Source: Burkholderiales bacterium (lineage in GTDB: Bacteria; Pseudomonadota; Gammaproteobacteria; Burkholderiales; Burkholderiaceae_C). Taken from it: a stretch of 64,000 nucleotides of DNA. A model generated the notes under the pieces. It had not been told where the DNA came from. It made no database searches and saw only the letters and a program-made list of their open reading frames with translations. Shown here one piece after another: positions 35,617 through 44,877 of this stretch. The position numbers were made by a program, and so were the translations under genes. The stretch is from positions 19,824 to 83,823 of the forward strand of contig JAECRO010000008.1 of assembly GCA_016000195.1 (NCBI GenBank). The letters run 5' to 3'. The number at the start of each line of letters is the position of its first letter. Positions within the stretch are counted from its first letter, which is position 1.

Positions 35617-36309
35617 ATGAGAATCCTGGTGGTTGAAGACGATGCCGGCATTGCCGCCGGCCTGCGGACCAATCTGCAGCAGCGCGGCTATGCGGTCGAT
35701 GTGTGCGGCACGCTGGCCAGCGCCTGGGCCGCCGTGTGCAGCGAGCCTTTCGATCTGCTCCTGCTGGACCTTGGCCTGCCCGATGGCGATGGCGGCAGGC
35801 TGTTGCAGCGCGTCAGGCAGTCGCCGGCGGCAGCCGGCAGCATGCCCGACCCTTTGACGCCGGTCCTCATCATGACGGCGCGCGATCAGGTGGCCGACCG
35901 CATCTCGGGGCTGAACCTGGGGGCCGACGACTACCTGGTCAAGCCTTTTGACCTCGACGAGCTGGAAGCCCGCATGCGCGCGCTGCTGCGCCGGGCCGGA
36001 GGCCGTGCCCATCCCCTGCTGGTGCAGGGCGACCTGGTGATTGACCCCGCCGCCCACACCGTGCTGCGCGCCGGCCAGCCGGTCGAGCTGACGCCGCGTG
36101 AATTCGCCTTGCTGCTGCTGCTGCTGGAGTCGCGTGGCCGGGTGCTGTCGCGCCAGCAACTGGAGGCGCGGCTTTACAACTGGCAAGACGCCGTCGGCAG
36201 CAATGCGGTCGAGGTCCATGTGCATCATGTGCGCCGCAAGCTCGGCGAAAGCCTGATCCAGACGGTGCGCGGCGTGGGCTATTTCATTCCCCGGGAAGAG
36301 CCGCCATGA
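35617..36309 (+). CDS. OmpR-family response regulator (PmrA/QseB-like)
   Basis: The 230-residue protein has a receiver domain with the acidic pair at E7-D8-D9 (VVEDD), the phosphorylated Asp at D51 (LLLLDLGLPDGDG), Thr in IMTARD and Lys in YLVKPFD. A winged-helix DNA-binding domain follows (LTPREFALLLLLLESRGRVL, then VEVHVHHVRRKLG). ATG 35617 is preferred over an in-frame GTG at 35599, since the receiver begins MRILVVEDD. Its stop overlaps the kinase start by four bases. Confidence 0.93.
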   Translation: MRILVVEDDAGIAAGLRTNLQQRGYAVDVCGTLASAWAAVCSEPFDLLLLDLGLPDGDGGRLLQRVRQSPAAAGSMPDPLTPVLIMTARDQVADRISGLNLGADDYLVKPFDLDELEARMRALLRRAGGRAHPLLVQGDLVIDPAAHTVLRAGQPVELTPREFALLLLLLESRGRVLSRQQLEARLYNWQDAVGSNAVEVHVHHVRRKLGESLIQTVRGVGYFIPREEPP

Positions 36310-37676
36310 AGCGGCCCGCTGACCGGCAGGCCTCGCTGACCGGACGGCTGGTGCTGGGGGTGCTGGCGGCGCTGCTGCTGGTGTGGGCCGGGTTTGTCGC
36401 TGTCGGCTACCGCACCGGCATTCATGAGGCCGACGAACTGACTGATGGACACCTGGCCGGAACAGCCGCGCTGCTGCTCACGCTGGAGCTGCCGCCGTTC
36501 GTGGCGGGCAGCGCGCAGGCGAACCGCCAGGCGAACCTGAATGTGGCCCGGCCTTCCCTGTACACCCTGAAAAAGCACGACTACCAGTTTTCCCTGAGCG
36601 TGCTGGTGCGCGACGCCGGCGGCCATGTGCTGGCGCGCACCGGCGAAGCGCCACTGCCGCCGTTCGGGCAGCGCGACGGCTTCGCCGACCTGCAGCTGGG
36701 AACGCCGGCCATTGCATGGCGCAGCTTTTCACAATGGGATGCGGCGCACAGCCGCCAGGTGATGGTGCTGGTGAAAATCGAGGAGCGCGAAGACCTGACT
36801 GAAGACGTTGCCACCCAGCTGGCCGCTCCCGGCCTGTGGCTGCTGCCGGTGGTGGCGCTGGCGCTGGGGGCGGCCATTTTGCGCGGCCTGCAGCCGCTGC
36901 AGGCGCTGTCGCGCGACGTGGAAGAGCTGGAAGTGGACAAGGCCGAGCGCCTGCAGGCCCGCCACCCTTACCGCGAGTTCAACTCGGTGGTCCGCTCCAT
37001 CAACAAGCTGGTGGGCGAGCAGCAGGCCGCGCTGGAGCGCGAACGCCAGCTGGCGAGCGAAATCGCGCATGAATTGCGCACGCCCCTGTCGTCGATTGCC
37101 CTGCAGGCGGCGTCGCTCAAGGGCGCCTTGCCGGCACAGGCGCAGGCAGCGGCGCTGCAGCAAATCGGCGCCGACGCGCTGCGCGCCGGCCACGTCATCA
37201 GCCAGCTGCTCGCCCTGGCACGGACCGGCCAGGCCGGCCTGCAGCAGCCGCTGGTCCGGCTCGACGTGGCGGCGCTGGCCCGGCAGGTCGTGGGCGACTA
37301 TGCCCAGGCGGCCTGGCAAAGCGGCCATCAACTGAGTGTCCAGGGCGCTGAACACCTGCACATCCTGGCGCATCCGCTGCTGCTGGAGCTGGCCTTGCGC
37401 AACCTGATCGACAACGCCCTGCAGCACACCCCCGGAGGCACCGCCGTGAGCGTCCAGTGTGGCTGTGACGCGGGCGGGCCATGGCTGCAGGTCTGCGATG
37501 ACGGCAAGGGCCGCAGCACGGGACCGGGCTTGCCCTTGCCTTCCACCGAGCGCCTGGGCCTGGGGCACAAGATTGTCGGCCGCGTCATGGACATTCATGG
37601 CGGCAGCTTTGCACAGCACCCCGCACCTGCGCCGTTCACCCGGTGTTACCGGCTGGCTTTTCCAGCCGCTTCCTGA
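36306..37676 (+). CDS. sensor histidine kinase (PmrB/QseC-like)
   Basis: A 456-residue membrane kinase: helix 1 (LVLGVLAALLLVWAGFVAVG), a periplasmic sensor part, helix 2 (LWLLPVVALALGAAILRGL), then the HisKA domain with the phosphorylated His near residue 255 in SEIAHELRTPLSS. The ATPase domain has the N box LRNLIDNALQHTPGG, CDDGKGR, and GLGHKIVGRVMDIHGG in place of a full G2 box. The order and length fit QseC/PmrB-type sensors. It is co-translated with the regulator. Confidence 0.92.
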   Translation: MKRPADRQASLTGRLVLGVLAALLLVWAGFVAVGYRTGIHEADELTDGHLAGTAALLLTLELPPFVAGSAQANRQANLNVARPSLYTLKKHDYQFSLSVLVRDAGGHVLARTGEAPLPPFGQRDGFADLQLGTPAIAWRSFSQWDAAHSRQVMVLVKIEEREDLTEDVATQLAAPGLWLLPVVALALGAAILRGLQPLQALSRDVEELEVDKAERLQARHPYREFNSVVRSINKLVGEQQAALERERQLASEIAHELRTPLSSIALQAASLKGALPAQAQAAALQQIGADALRAGHVISQLLALARTGQAGLQQPLVRLDVAALARQVVGDYAQAAWQSGHQLSVQGAEHLHILAHPLLLELALRNLIDNALQHTPGGTAVSVQCGCDAGGPWLQVCDDGKGRSTGPGLPLPSTERLGLGHKIVGRVMDIHGGSFAQHPAPAPFTRCYRLAFPAAS

Positions 37677-37714
37677 GCGTTCGGACTTTTGGCAGACGGT
37701 AGAATGAACGACTG

Positions 37715-37731
37715 GGTTACGTCGCGGTTAC
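37715..37731. promoter_or_regulatory. direct repeat GGTTAC upstream of fba
   Basis: GGTTAC (37715-37720), GTCGC, GGTTAC (37726-37731): two identical half-sites 11 bp apart, one helical turn, about 92 bp before the fba ATG. This is the spacing of a regulator operator. No factor can be named. Confidence 0.3.
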
Positions 37732-37822
37732 AGCCCGCTGCAGCACCGCGTTGGCGCTGAGTGTGGAGCCGCCTGGCGAGCCACCATTCCGACAGCTTTT
37801 TAACTTTCAGGGGATCTAGATC

Positions 37823-38887
37823 ATGGCACTCGTTTCGATGCGCGAGCTGCTGGACCATGCCGCCGCCAATGGCTACGGCATTCCAGCTTTCAACGTCAAC
37901 AACCTGGAGCAGGTCCAGGCCGTGATGGCCGCCGCCGACGAGGTGGGCGCGCCCGTCATCCTGCAGGCCAGCGCCGGCGCCCGCAAGTACGCCGGTGAAG
38001 CCTTCATCAAGCACCTGATCCTGGCGGCTGTCGAGGCCTATCCGCACATTCCGCTGGTGATGCACCAGGACCACGGCCAGAGCCCGGCCATCTGCCAGGG
38101 CGCGATTGACCTGGGCTTCAGCTCGGTGATGATGGACGGCAGCCTCGAAGCTGACGGCAAGACCATTGCCAGCTACGAGTACAACGTCGAGGTCACGCGC
38201 AAGGTCGTCGAGATGGCGCATGCCACCGGCGTCTCGGTCGAAGGCGAACTCGGCTGCCTGGGCAGCCTGGAAACCATGCAGGGCGACAAGGAAGACGGCC
38301 ACGGCACCGACGCCGTGATGACGCACGACCAGCTGCTGACCGACCCCGAGCAGGCCGCCGACTTCGTCAAGCGCACCCAGCTCGATGCGCTGGCGATTGC
38401 CATCGGCACCAGCCACGGCGCCTACAAGTTCACCCGCAAGCCCACCGGCGACATCCTGGCCATCGAGCGCGTCAAGGAAATCCACCGCCGCATTCCCAAC
38501 ACCCACCTGGTGATGCATGGCTCGTCAAGCGTGCCGCAGGATCTGCTGGCGATCATCAACCAGTACGGCGGCAGCATGAAGGAAACCTACGGCGTGCCGG
38601 TCGAGGAAATCCAGAAGGCCATCCAGTTCGGCGTGCGCAAGATCAACATCGACACCGACATCCGCCTGGCCATGACCGGCGCGGTGCGCAAGTTTCTGGC
38701 CGAGAACCCCGACAAGTTCGATGCCCGGGAATGGCTCAAGCCCGCTAGAGAGGCCGCCAAGGCGATCTGCAAGCAGCGCTACATCGAGTTCGGCTGCGCA
38801 GGCCGGGCCGCCACCATCAAGGGCCAGAGCCTGTCGGTGGTCGCGGCCAAATATGCCCAGGGCGAACTGGCGCAAGTCGTTCAATAA
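37823..38887 (+). CDS. fba: class II fructose-bisphosphate aldolase
   Basis: The 354-residue zinc-dependent aldolase splits fructose-1,6-bisphosphate or, in gluconeogenesis, makes it. It shows the class II motifs MHQDHGQSP with metal-binding His, [15 protein letters not shown] and MHGSSSVP, and the C-terminal [19 protein letters not shown] with phosphate-binding residues. AGGGGA precedes the ATG. A strong hairpin terminator follows. Confidence 0.96.
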   Translation: MALVSMRELLDHAAANGYGIPAFNVNNLEQVQAVMAAADEVGAPVILQASAGARKYAGEAFIKHLILAAVEAYPHIPLVMHQDHGQSPAICQGAIDLGFSSVMMDGSLEADGKTIASYEYNVEVTRKVVEMAHATGVSVEGELGCLGSLETMQGDKEDGHGTDAVMTHDQLLTDPEQAADFVKRTQLDALAIAIGTSHGAYKFTRKPTGDILAIERVKEIHRRIPNTHLVMHGSSSVPQDLLAIINQYGGSMKETYGVPVEEIQKAIQFGVRKINIDTDIRLAMTGAVRKFLAENPDKFDAREWLKPAREAAKAICKQRYIEFGCAGRAATIKGQSLSVVAAKYAQGELAQVVQ

Positions 38888-38930
38888 CAAAACCCCCATG
38901 CCATCCGCCTTGCCGGATTGGCGATAATTC

Positions 38931-38964
38931 AAAGCCCGTGGTTGACCCAAGTCGCACGGGCTTT
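38931..38964. terminator. hairpin terminator between fba and purC
   Basis: AAAGCCCGT (38931-38939) pairs perfectly with ACGGGCTTT (38956-38964) across a 16-base loop, just before TGTTACTTTCC. It should end fba transcription; purC starts 27 bp later. Confidence 0.7.
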
Positions 38965-38990
38965 GTTACTTTCCAAACACGCAGACCCGC

Positions 38991-39908
38991 ATGACCACCA
39001 CGACCTCCGTACTTCACACCTCGGCCCTGACTTCCCTGCCTTTGCTCGCGCGCGGCAAGGTGCGCGACAACTACGCCGTGGGCACGGACCGGCTGCTGAT
39101 GGTCGCCAGCGACCGCCTGAGCGCCTTCGACGTGATTCTGGGCGAGCCGATTCCCGGCAAGGGCGCGCTGCTCACGCAGATGGCGCTGTTCTGGTTCGAC
39201 AAGCTCGGCAACATCTGCCCGAACCACCTGACCGGCGAGGCGCCCGAAAGCGTGGTCACGGCGGCTGAAATCCCGCAGGTCGCCGGCCGCGCTATGCTGG
39301 TCAAGCGCCTGAAACCCATTCCGGTCGAGGCCGTGGTGCGCGGCTACCTGGCCGGCAGCGGCTGGGCCGAATACCAGCAAAGCCAGTCGGTGTGCGGCGT
39401 GCCGCTGCCCGCCGGCCTGAAAAACGCCAGCAAGCTGCCCGAGCCGATCTTCACGCCCGCCGCCAAGGCCGAAGTCGGCGAGCATGACGAAAACATCAGC
39501 TACGAGCAGGTCGTCAAGATCGTCGGTCCCGAGCTGGCCGCGCGGATCAGGCAGCTCAGCATCGAGATCTACGAAACCGCCGCCGCCTTTGCCTTGACCA
39601 AGGGCATCATCATTGCCGACACCAAGTTCGAGTTCGGCCTCGATGAAAACGGCACGCTGACGCTGATGGACGAGGTGCTGACGCCTGATTCGTCGCGCTA
39701 CTGGCCGGTCGAAGGCTACGAAGCCGCCTTTGCCGCCGGGCAGAACCCGCCCAGCTACGACAAGCAGTTCGTTCGCGACTGGCTGGAGGCCGTGCGCATC
39801 AACGGCAAGCCGTGGGACAAAACCCCGCCGTCGCCGCACCTGCCGCCCGGCGTGATCGCCAAGACCGCCGCCAAATACCAGGAAGCGATGGCGCGGCTGA
39901 CGGCTTGA
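38991..39908 (+). CDS. purC: phosphoribosylaminoimidazole-succinocarboxamide synthase
   Basis: A 305-residue SAICAR synthetase of the purine pathway, joining CAIR and aspartate with ATP. The family motifs are [63 protein letters not shown] and [13 protein letters not shown]. The length is that of the longer purC type common in Burkholderiales. purE and purK follow further on, after the toxin-antitoxin pair and a thioredoxin-like gene. Confidence 0.97.
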   Translation: MTTTTSVLHTSALTSLPLLARGKVRDNYAVGTDRLLMVASDRLSAFDVILGEPIPGKGALLTQMALFWFDKLGNICPNHLTGEAPESVVTAAEIPQVAGRAMLVKRLKPIPVEAVVRGYLAGSGWAEYQQSQSVCGVPLPAGLKNASKLPEPIFTPAAKAEVGEHDENISYEQVVKIVGPELAARIRQLSIEIYETAAAFALTKGIIIADTKFEFGLDENGTLTLMDEVLTPDSSRYWPVEGYEAAFAAGQNPPSYDKQFVRDWLEAVRINGKPWDKTPPSPHLPPGVIAKTAAKYQEAMARLTA

Positions 39909-39920
39909 GGTGTTCTTTCT

Positions 39921-39944
39921 TTTGTGTCACACTTGTGATACAAA
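39921..39944. promoter_or_regulatory. near-perfect palindromic operator of the toxin-antitoxin pair
   Basis: TTTGTGTCACA (39921-39931), CT, TGTGATACAAA (39934-39944): 11-bp arms with one mismatch, 21 bp before the antitoxin ATG. Ribbon-helix-helix antitoxins bind such sites to repress their own operon. Confidence 0.65.
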
Positions 39945-39965
39945 CTGACGAAAAAGGAATCCCTG

Positions 39966-40247
39966 ATGTCCACCACCACCTTGCGTATTGACGACACATT
40001 GCGCGAACGCATCGTCCGGCTCGCGCAAGCGCTGGGCCAGACGCCGCACAATTTCATGCTTGAAGCGCTGGCGCAAAAGGCGGATGAGGCCGAGTGGAAG
40101 CTGTCGATGCAGCGCGAAGCCCAGCAGCGCGATGCGGACTTGCAAGCAGGAGAGCCAGGCGTGGAGTGGCATGAAATGCGCGCCTATCTGCGTACCCGTC
40201 TGAGCGCGGCGGCCGCCGCGTCCAGGCCCGCGTCGGAACAGCGGTGA
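39966..40247 (+). CDS. ribbon-helix-helix antitoxin
   Basis: A 93-residue protein with an N-terminal ribbon-helix-helix domain (STTTLRIDDTLRERIVRLAQ, then HNFMLEALAQKADEAEW) and a flexible, charged C-terminus, the part expected to wrap around the toxin. The toxin gene starts with a GTG overlapping its stop by four bases, the usual antitoxin-first order. AAAAAGGA precedes the ATG. Confidence 0.85.
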   Translation: MSTTTLRIDDTLRERIVRLAQALGQTPHNFMLEALAQKADEAEWKLSMQREAQQRDADLQAGEPGVEWHEMRAYLRTRLSAAAAASRPASEQR

Positions 40248-40537
40248 GCCAGATTGTTCTGGCCCCGCAGGTCAGAGCCGATTTCGACCGGATTTTCGAC
40301 TTTCTCTTTGAGTACGTCCCTGAGTTCGCTGCCGCGCGCATCGAGGCCATCATTGCGGCCATCGATATTCTGGAAACCAGTCCCTTGATTGGTCGGCCAG
40401 TGGCCTTCGGACAGCGTGAACTGGTGATTGCCACTGGAAGCAGCGGTTATCTTGCGTTGTACCGCTACGACCCGGTGCTGGACACCGCATTTGTGCTGGC
40501 GGTGCGCAGCCAGCGCGAACGTGGCTACAAGCGCTAA
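40244..40537 (+). CDS. RelE/ParE-superfamily toxin
   Basis: A 97-residue protein with the fold pattern of this superfamily: an N-terminal helix hairpin (APQVRADFDRIFDFLFEY), then IDILETSPLIGRP, and the C-terminal strands ATGSSGYLALYRYD and DTAFVLAVRSQRERGYKR. The spacing and the Arg-Xaa-Xaa-Arg-Gly-Tyr end are closer to ParE than to ribosome-cutting RelE, so gyrase inhibition is possible but not provable here. Confidence 0.83.
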   Translation: MSQIVLAPQVRADFDRIFDFLFEYVPEFAAARIEAIIAAIDILETSPLIGRPVAFGQRELVIATGSSGYLALYRYDPVLDTAFVLAVRSQRERGYKR

Positions 40538-40610
40538 AAGAGCGAATGCCGGCCTGCACAGAGCGCGGTAGCGCGCTGGGTTGCGCTAGGTCAGGCGCGA
40601 CTTGCAAACC

Positions 40611-41504
40611 TCAGCTCAGCACCACGCTGCTCAGGCGCCGCCGGTAGGTGGCGACCGTGGCATCTTCGGGTGGAATCTGGCCGTCGGCGACCTTGGGCTT
40701 GGGCGCTTCCATGATGTCGAGGATGGCGATGTAGCTCTTGCGCGCCAGGCCGTCGGACCAGGCTTTGTCGCGCATCAGGATTTCGAGCAGTTCGTCCAGC
40801 GCGTCGGTCCAGCACTGGCCGGCCATCAGCCAGCGGGCCTTGTCGAAGCGGGCTTCAAAATCGCGTTTGTTGGCCGTTATTTTTGCATCAAAACTGGCTT
40901 CTGCGCTTGCTGCATATGCGTTAGTAGCTACAAAATCAATAGCATTCATCCAGCGTTTGAGCGAGTCAAAGCGCCGCACCAATCCGGTCTGCGCAATCAC
41001 CGGCGCAAACGCCACCTTGGCATCGTCGTCGCGGCCCAGCGTGAGCAAGTGCTTGACGTAGTCGAAGCGTGCGGTTTCGCTGGCGGGGTCGGTCGCGACG
41101 GCCTGCTGCAGCCTTTGCAGCACGGCTTCGGGGTCGGTGTCCAGCATCAGCGCTTCCTCAGGCACTTCTTCTTCGGGGGCGGGCGGCAGGTGCTGGTCGA
41201 GGAATTCCTTGACCTTGCTTTCGGACAGGGCGCCGGTGAAGCTGGCCACCGGCTGGCCGCCCACCATCAGGATGCAGGTCGGGATGCTGCGGATGCCAAA
41301 AGCTTCGCCGAGCTGCTGCTCCTGGTCGGAATCGACCTTCACCAGCTTGAAGCGCCCGGCGTAGGCGGCCTCGACCTTTTCCAGAACGGGGCCGAGCGAT
41401 TTGCAGGGGCCGCACCAGGGCGCCCAGAAATCAATCAGCACGGGCGTCGTCCTGGAAGCCGTCAGGACTTCATCTTTGAAATTGGCAATGGTGACGTCGA
41501 TCAT
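40611..41504 (-). CDS. thioredoxin-like protein with TPR region (CnoX/YbbN type)
   Basis: The 297-residue protein has an N-terminal thioredoxin domain with a full active site WCGPC at 30-34, followed by tetratricopeptide-like helices (LQRLQQAVATDPASETARFD, WTDALDELLEILMRD). This layout is that of CnoX/YbbN, a redox chaperone partner of GroEL, although E. coli YbbN lacks the second active-site Cys. Around residues 188-209 a segment NAIDFVATNAYAASAEASFD coincides with a family-A repeat inserted between TPR helices. Confidence 0.9.
   Translation of the reverse strand: MIDVTIANFKDEVLTASRTTPVLIDFWAPWCGPCKSLGPVLEKVEAAYAGRFKLVKVDSDQEQQLGEAFGIRSIPTCILMVGGQPVASFTGALSESKVKEFLDQHLPPAPEEEVPEEALMLDTDPEAVLQRLQQAVATDPASETARFDYVKHLLTLGRDDDAKVAFAPVIAQTGLVRRFDSLKRWMNAIDFVATNAYAASAEASFDAKITANKRDFEARFDKARWLMAGQCWTDALDELLEILMRDKAWSDGLARKSYIAILDIMEAPKPKVADGQIPPEDATVATYRRRLSSVVLS
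40878..40943 (-). repeat. family-A dispersed repeat, copy A6, inside the thioredoxin-TPR gene
   Basis: TTATTTTTGCATCAAAACTG, the central TGCGCTTGCTGCATATGCG and the end GTTAGTAGCTACAAAATCAA form a nearly full-length 66-base copy in reverse orientation, read in frame. Confidence 0.7.
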
Positions 41505-41682
41505 GGTGTTTGAGAAGTAGGGTTGGACAAAGGGTTGTCAGGCGATGGGCCGGCCGGCGCGCAGCCTTTCGCGGCAGGCAAGACGATAGCACGCAGACGC
41601 TGGCGGCGGTGCGGGCGCCAGCCTTTAAAATCAGCGCTTCCAGGCGCACCGCCGGCAAACCCCACGACTTGAAATTCCCCCT

Positions 41683-42192
41683 ATGAAAACAACAAACAAC
41701 CCGGCAAGCCCCTTGGTGGGCGTGGTGATGGGCTCCAGCAGCGACTGGGACACGATGCAGCACGCGGTGCAAATCCTGCAGCAGTTTGGCGTGGCGCACG
41801 ACGCGCGCGTGGTGTCGGCGCACCGCATGCCCGACGACCTGTTTGCCTATGCCGAACAGGCCGCCGGGCGCGGCCTGCAGGCGATCATTGCCGGCGCCGG
41901 CGGTGCGGCGCATTTGCCGGGCATGCTGGCGGCCAAGACGATTGTTCCGGTGCTGGGCGTGCCGGTCGCCAGCCGGCATCTGCAGGGCGTCGATTCGCTG
42001 CACAGCATCGTGCAGATGCCCAAGGGCATTCCGGTCGCCGCGTTTGCGATTGGCAATGCCGGCGCGGCCAATGCGGCGCTGTTTGCCGTCGCCATGCTGG
42101 CGCTGCACGACCCGGCGCTGGCTGAAAAGCTGCAGGCTTTTCGGGCCGAACAGACCGCCGCCGCACGCGCCATGACGCTGCCCCCGGCATGA
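41683..42192 (+). CDS. purE: 5-(carboxyamino)imidazole ribonucleotide mutase
   Basis: The 169-residue class I PurE converts N5-CAIR to CAIR. It shows [21 protein letters not shown] with the catalytic His, [19 protein letters not shown] and [20 protein letters not shown]. The stop overlaps the purK start by four bases, so both enzymes of the step are co-translated. Confidence 0.97.
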   Translation: MKTTNNPASPLVGVVMGSSSDWDTMQHAVQILQQFGVAHDARVVSAHRMPDDLFAYAEQAAGRGLQAIIAGAGGAAHLPGMLAAKTIVPVLGVPVASRHLQGVDSLHSIVQMPKGIPVAAFAIGNAGAANAALFAVAMLALHDPALAEKLQAFRAEQTAAARAMTLPPA

Positions 42193-43421
42193 GCGCACTG
42201 CCGATTTTCCCCGGCACGGTCGATGCATCCGGCCGGCCGGCCACGCTGGGCGTGATGGGCGGCGGCCAGCTGGGCCGCATGTTCGTGCATGCCGCGCAGC
42301 GCCTGGGCTATTTCACCGCCGTGCTCGACCCTGATGCGCAAAGCCCGGCCGGCCTGGTCAGCCATCACCATATCCAAAGCGGCTACAGCGACGCGCAAGG
42401 CCTGGCGCAACTGGCCGGGCTGTGCGCGGCCATCACCACCGAATTTGAAAACGTGCCGGCTGCCGCCTTGCAGACCCTGGCCGAAAGCCGTCCGGTGGCG
42501 CCGGGCGCCGCCGCCGTGGCGATTGCGCAGGACCGGATTCAGGAAAAGTCGCATTTCACGGCCAGCGCCGCCGAATCGGGTGTGATGGCCGGCGTGACCT
42601 GCGCGCCCTACGCGGTGATTGCCTCGCCGGATCAGCTCCGGGCCGTGCCTGCCGGCCTGCTGCCCGGCATCCTGAAAACCGCGCGCATGGGCTACGACGG
42701 CAAGGGCCAGGCCCGCGTCAGGAACGCCGCCGAACTGGCCGCTGCCTGGGCCGACCTGAAGCAGGTGCCGTGCGTGCTGGAAAAGCTGCTGCCGCTCAAG
42801 GCCGAATGCTCGGTCATCGTGGCGCGCGGCTGGGACGGGCGCATCGTGGCTTTTCCGCCGCAGCTCAACGTGCATGTGGACGGCATCCTCGCCGTGACCG
42901 AGGTTTATGAAGGAAATATGCCGCCTGCGCTCGCAGTGCGTGCGTTAGCAGCTATTAAATCAATAGCAAATCACATTGGCTACGTCGGCGTGCTGTGCGT
43001 CGAGTTCTTCGTCATCGACGACGGCAGCGAGCACGGCGCGCTGGTCGTCAACGAGATGGCGCCGCGCCCGCACAACAGCGGCCACTACACGATGGACGCC
43101 TGCGATGTGTCGCAGTTCGATTTGCAGGTGCATGCCATGGCCGGCCTGCCGCTGCCCGCGCCGCGCCAGCATTCGCCGGCCATCATGCTCAATCTGCTCG
43201 GCGATGTGTGGTTTGACGCGCAAGGCGAAGCGCGCACGCCCGACTGGCAGGCGGTGCTGGCCCTGCCCGGCGCGCATCTGCACCTGTACGGCAAAACCGA
43301 CGCCCGGCCGGGCCGCAAGATGGGCCATTTGACGCTGACCGGCGCCGACGTGGCGGGTGTGAAGGCCACGGCGCGCCGGGCGGCGGCGATCCTTAGCTTG
43401 CCCGGATTCGAGGCAGCCTGA
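42189..43421 (+). CDS. purK: 5-(carboxyamino)imidazole ribonucleotide synthase
   Basis: A 410-residue ATP-grasp enzyme carboxylating AIR to N5-CAIR. Seen are [67 protein letters not shown] and [20 protein letters not shown]. At residues about 242-261 the stretch [19 protein letters not shown] is a family-A repeat insertion just before [12 protein letters not shown]. The sua5-like gene begins at its last base. Confidence 0.96.
   Translation: MSALPIFPGTVDASGRPATLGVMGGGQLGRMFVHAAQRLGYFTAVLDPDAQSPAGLVSHHHIQSGYSDAQGLAQLAGLCAAITTEFENVPAAALQTLAESRPVAPGAAAVAIAQDRIQEKSHFTASAAESGVMAGVTCAPYAVIASPDQLRAVPAGLLPGILKTARMGYDGKGQARVRNAAELAAAWADLKQVPCVLEKLLPLKAECSVIVARGWDGRIVAFPPQLNVHVDGILAVTEVYEGNMPPALAVRALAAIKSIANHIGYVGVLCVEFFVIDDGSEHGALVVNEMAPRPHNSGHYTMDACDVSQFDLQVHAMAGLPLPAPRQHSPAIMLNLLGDVWFDAQGEARTPDWQAVLALPGAHLHLYGKTDARPGRKMGHLTLTGADVAGVKATARRAAAILSLPGFEAA
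42913..42971 (+). repeat. family-A dispersed repeat, copy A7, inside purK
   Basis: GAAATATGCCGCCTGCGC, AGTGCGTGCGTTAGCAGC and TATTAAATCAATAGCAAAT; the right part matches copies A6 and A9 in the same orientation relative to the TTAAATCAATAGC end. Read in frame by purK. Confidence 0.75.
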
Positions 43422-44416
43422 TGATCCGGCCCGGCGCCGACCCGCAGGCGATTGAGGACGCCGCCCGCTGCATCCAGGCCGGCGGGCTGGTCGGTTTTCC
43501 GACTGAAACCGTCTATGGCCTGGGCGCCGATGCCTCCAGCGATGCCGCCGTGGCCGGGATTTTCAAAGCCAAGGGCCGGCCCGCCGACCACCCGCTGATC
43601 GTTCATGTGGCCGACGCCCGCCAGGTCAATGACTACGCCAGCAGCGTGCCGCCGTTTGCCGAGCGGCTGATGCAGGCCTTCTGGCCCGGCCCGCTGACGG
43701 TGATTTTGCCGCGCCGCGAAGGCGTGGCGCTGGCCGCCGCCGGAGGCCAAAATTCGATTGGCCTGCGCTGCCCGGCGCATCCGGTGGCGCTGGCTTTCCT
43801 GAAGGCTTGCCTGGAATTGGGCGTAAGGGGCGTGGCCGGCCCGAGCGCGAATCGCTTTGGCCGCGTCAGCCCGACCACGGCGCCGCATGTCGCGCAGGAG
43901 TTTGGCGACGCGCTGCTGGTGCTCGACGGCGGGCCATGCGCGGTCGGCATCGAGTCCAGCATTGTCGATTGCACCCGGGGCCGGCCGGTGCTGCTGCGCC
44001 CCGGCGTGCTGACGCGCGCGCAGCTTGCAGCCGCTTGCGGCGAGCCGGTGCTGGACAAAGAGGAGCTGCAGGCAGCCGGCAGCGCGCCCCGCGCCTCCGG
44101 CACGCTGGAAGCGCATTACGCGCCGAATGCCAAGGTTCGCCTGATGGATGCCGGCGCGATGCAGGCCGCCCTCGACCTGCTGGGCGCGGACGCGGCGCAT
44201 ATCGCGGTGTATGCGCGCACGCTGTTCAGCCTCAAGTCGGAAAAAGTCCTTTACCGCCGCATGCCCGACGACGCGCTGGCCACCGCGCAGCAGCTGTTCG
44301 CCGTGCTTCGCGGCTTCGACGATCAGGGCGCCCGGCTGATCTGGATTGAAAACCCGCCCGCCGACCCCGAATGGGACGGCGTGCGCGACCGGCTGGGGCG
44401 GGCGGCGGCGAGCTGA
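43421..44416 (+). CDS. threonylcarbamoyl-AMP synthase, Sua5 type
   Basis: The 331-residue protein makes threonylcarbamoyl-AMP for the t6A37 modification of ANN-decoding tRNAs. The TsaC/YrdC domain covers about residues 1-200 (GGLVGFPTETVYGLGADAS, KGRPADHPLIVHV, FWPGPLTVILPR, IGLRCPAHP, GPSANRFGRVSPTTA, ESSIVDCT, LLRPGV). The C-terminal Sua5 domain follows after the linker GTLEAHYAPNAKVRL. This two-domain length separates Sua5 from TsaC. It follows purK with a one-base overlap. Confidence 0.94.
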   Translation: MIRPGADPQAIEDAARCIQAGGLVGFPTETVYGLGADASSDAAVAGIFKAKGRPADHPLIVHVADARQVNDYASSVPPFAERLMQAFWPGPLTVILPRREGVALAAAGGQNSIGLRCPAHPVALAFLKACLELGVRGVAGPSANRFGRVSPTTAPHVAQEFGDALLVLDGGPCAVGIESSIVDCTRGRPVLLRPGVLTRAQLAAACGEPVLDKEELQAAGSAPRASGTLEAHYAPNAKVRLMDAGAMQAALDLLGADAAHIAVYARTLFSLKSEKVLYRRMPDDALATAQQLFAVLRGFDDQGARLIWIENPPADPEWDGVRDRLGRAAAS

Positions 44417-44464
44417 GGCGAGTTGAGTCGGGGCGGGCTTTGCAGACTCGTGTCCAATAGCCGC

Positions 44465-44695
44465 ATGCAACCCAACGACACCCGCGCCGACGCCATCGAC
44501 CACCGCCTGACCGAGCTGGAGATCAAGGCCAGCTTCAACGAAGACCTGCTGGACCAGCTGAACCAGGTCGTCATTCGCCAGCAGCAGCAAATCGACGCGC
44601 TGGCGCGCGAGGTCGCGCGGCTCCGGCAGCAGATGCCGGACGCCGGCAGCGGCGTCTTTAGCCGCGCTGGCGATGACCTGCCGCCGCATTACTGA
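44465..44695 (+). CDS. slyX: SlyX family coiled-coil protein
   Basis: A 76-residue protein with a continuous coiled coil (AIDHRLTELEIKASFNEDLL, then LNQVVIRQQQQIDALAREVA) and the short tail DDLPPHY that is diagnostic of SlyX. Function unknown. The ATG at 44465 is chosen; the frame upstream to 44423 is not conserved-looking. Confidence 0.9.
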   Translation: MQPNDTRADAIDHRLTELEIKASFNEDLLDQLNQVVIRQQQQIDALAREVARLRQQMPDAGSGVFSRAGDDLPPHY

Positions 44696-44737
44696 GGCTG
44701 TTGCGGGCGCAGCGCGCCTTTTTTGCCCCCTGAATGT

Positions 44738-44795
44738 GCATGAAATATGCTTCTGGCGCACGGCCTGTATGCGCAAGCAGCTATAAAAATAATAG
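44738..44795. repeat. family-A dispersed repeat, copy A8
   Basis: GCATGAAATATGCTTCTGGC, GCACGGCCTGTATGCGCAAG and CAGCTATAAAAATAATAG; intergenic, behind slyX, in reverse orientation to copy A2. Confidence 0.7.
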
Positions 44796-44845
44796 TGCGC
44801 TACAGCCTGTCAATAGCCGTTTGTAAAGAAGGGGAATAAATTTAA

Positions 44846-44873
44846 ACCATCCACTTGGATGGTGATAGGATGG
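44846..44873. promoter_or_regulatory. palindromic operator before the ribbon-helix-helix regulator
   Basis: ACCATCC (44846-44852), ACTT, GGATGGT (44857-44863) is a perfect inverted repeat. A further GGATGG half-site at 44868-44873 repeats the right arm exactly 11 bp downstream. It ends five bases before the regulator ATG, so autoregulation is likely. Confidence 0.6.
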
Positions 44874-44877
44874 CGCC

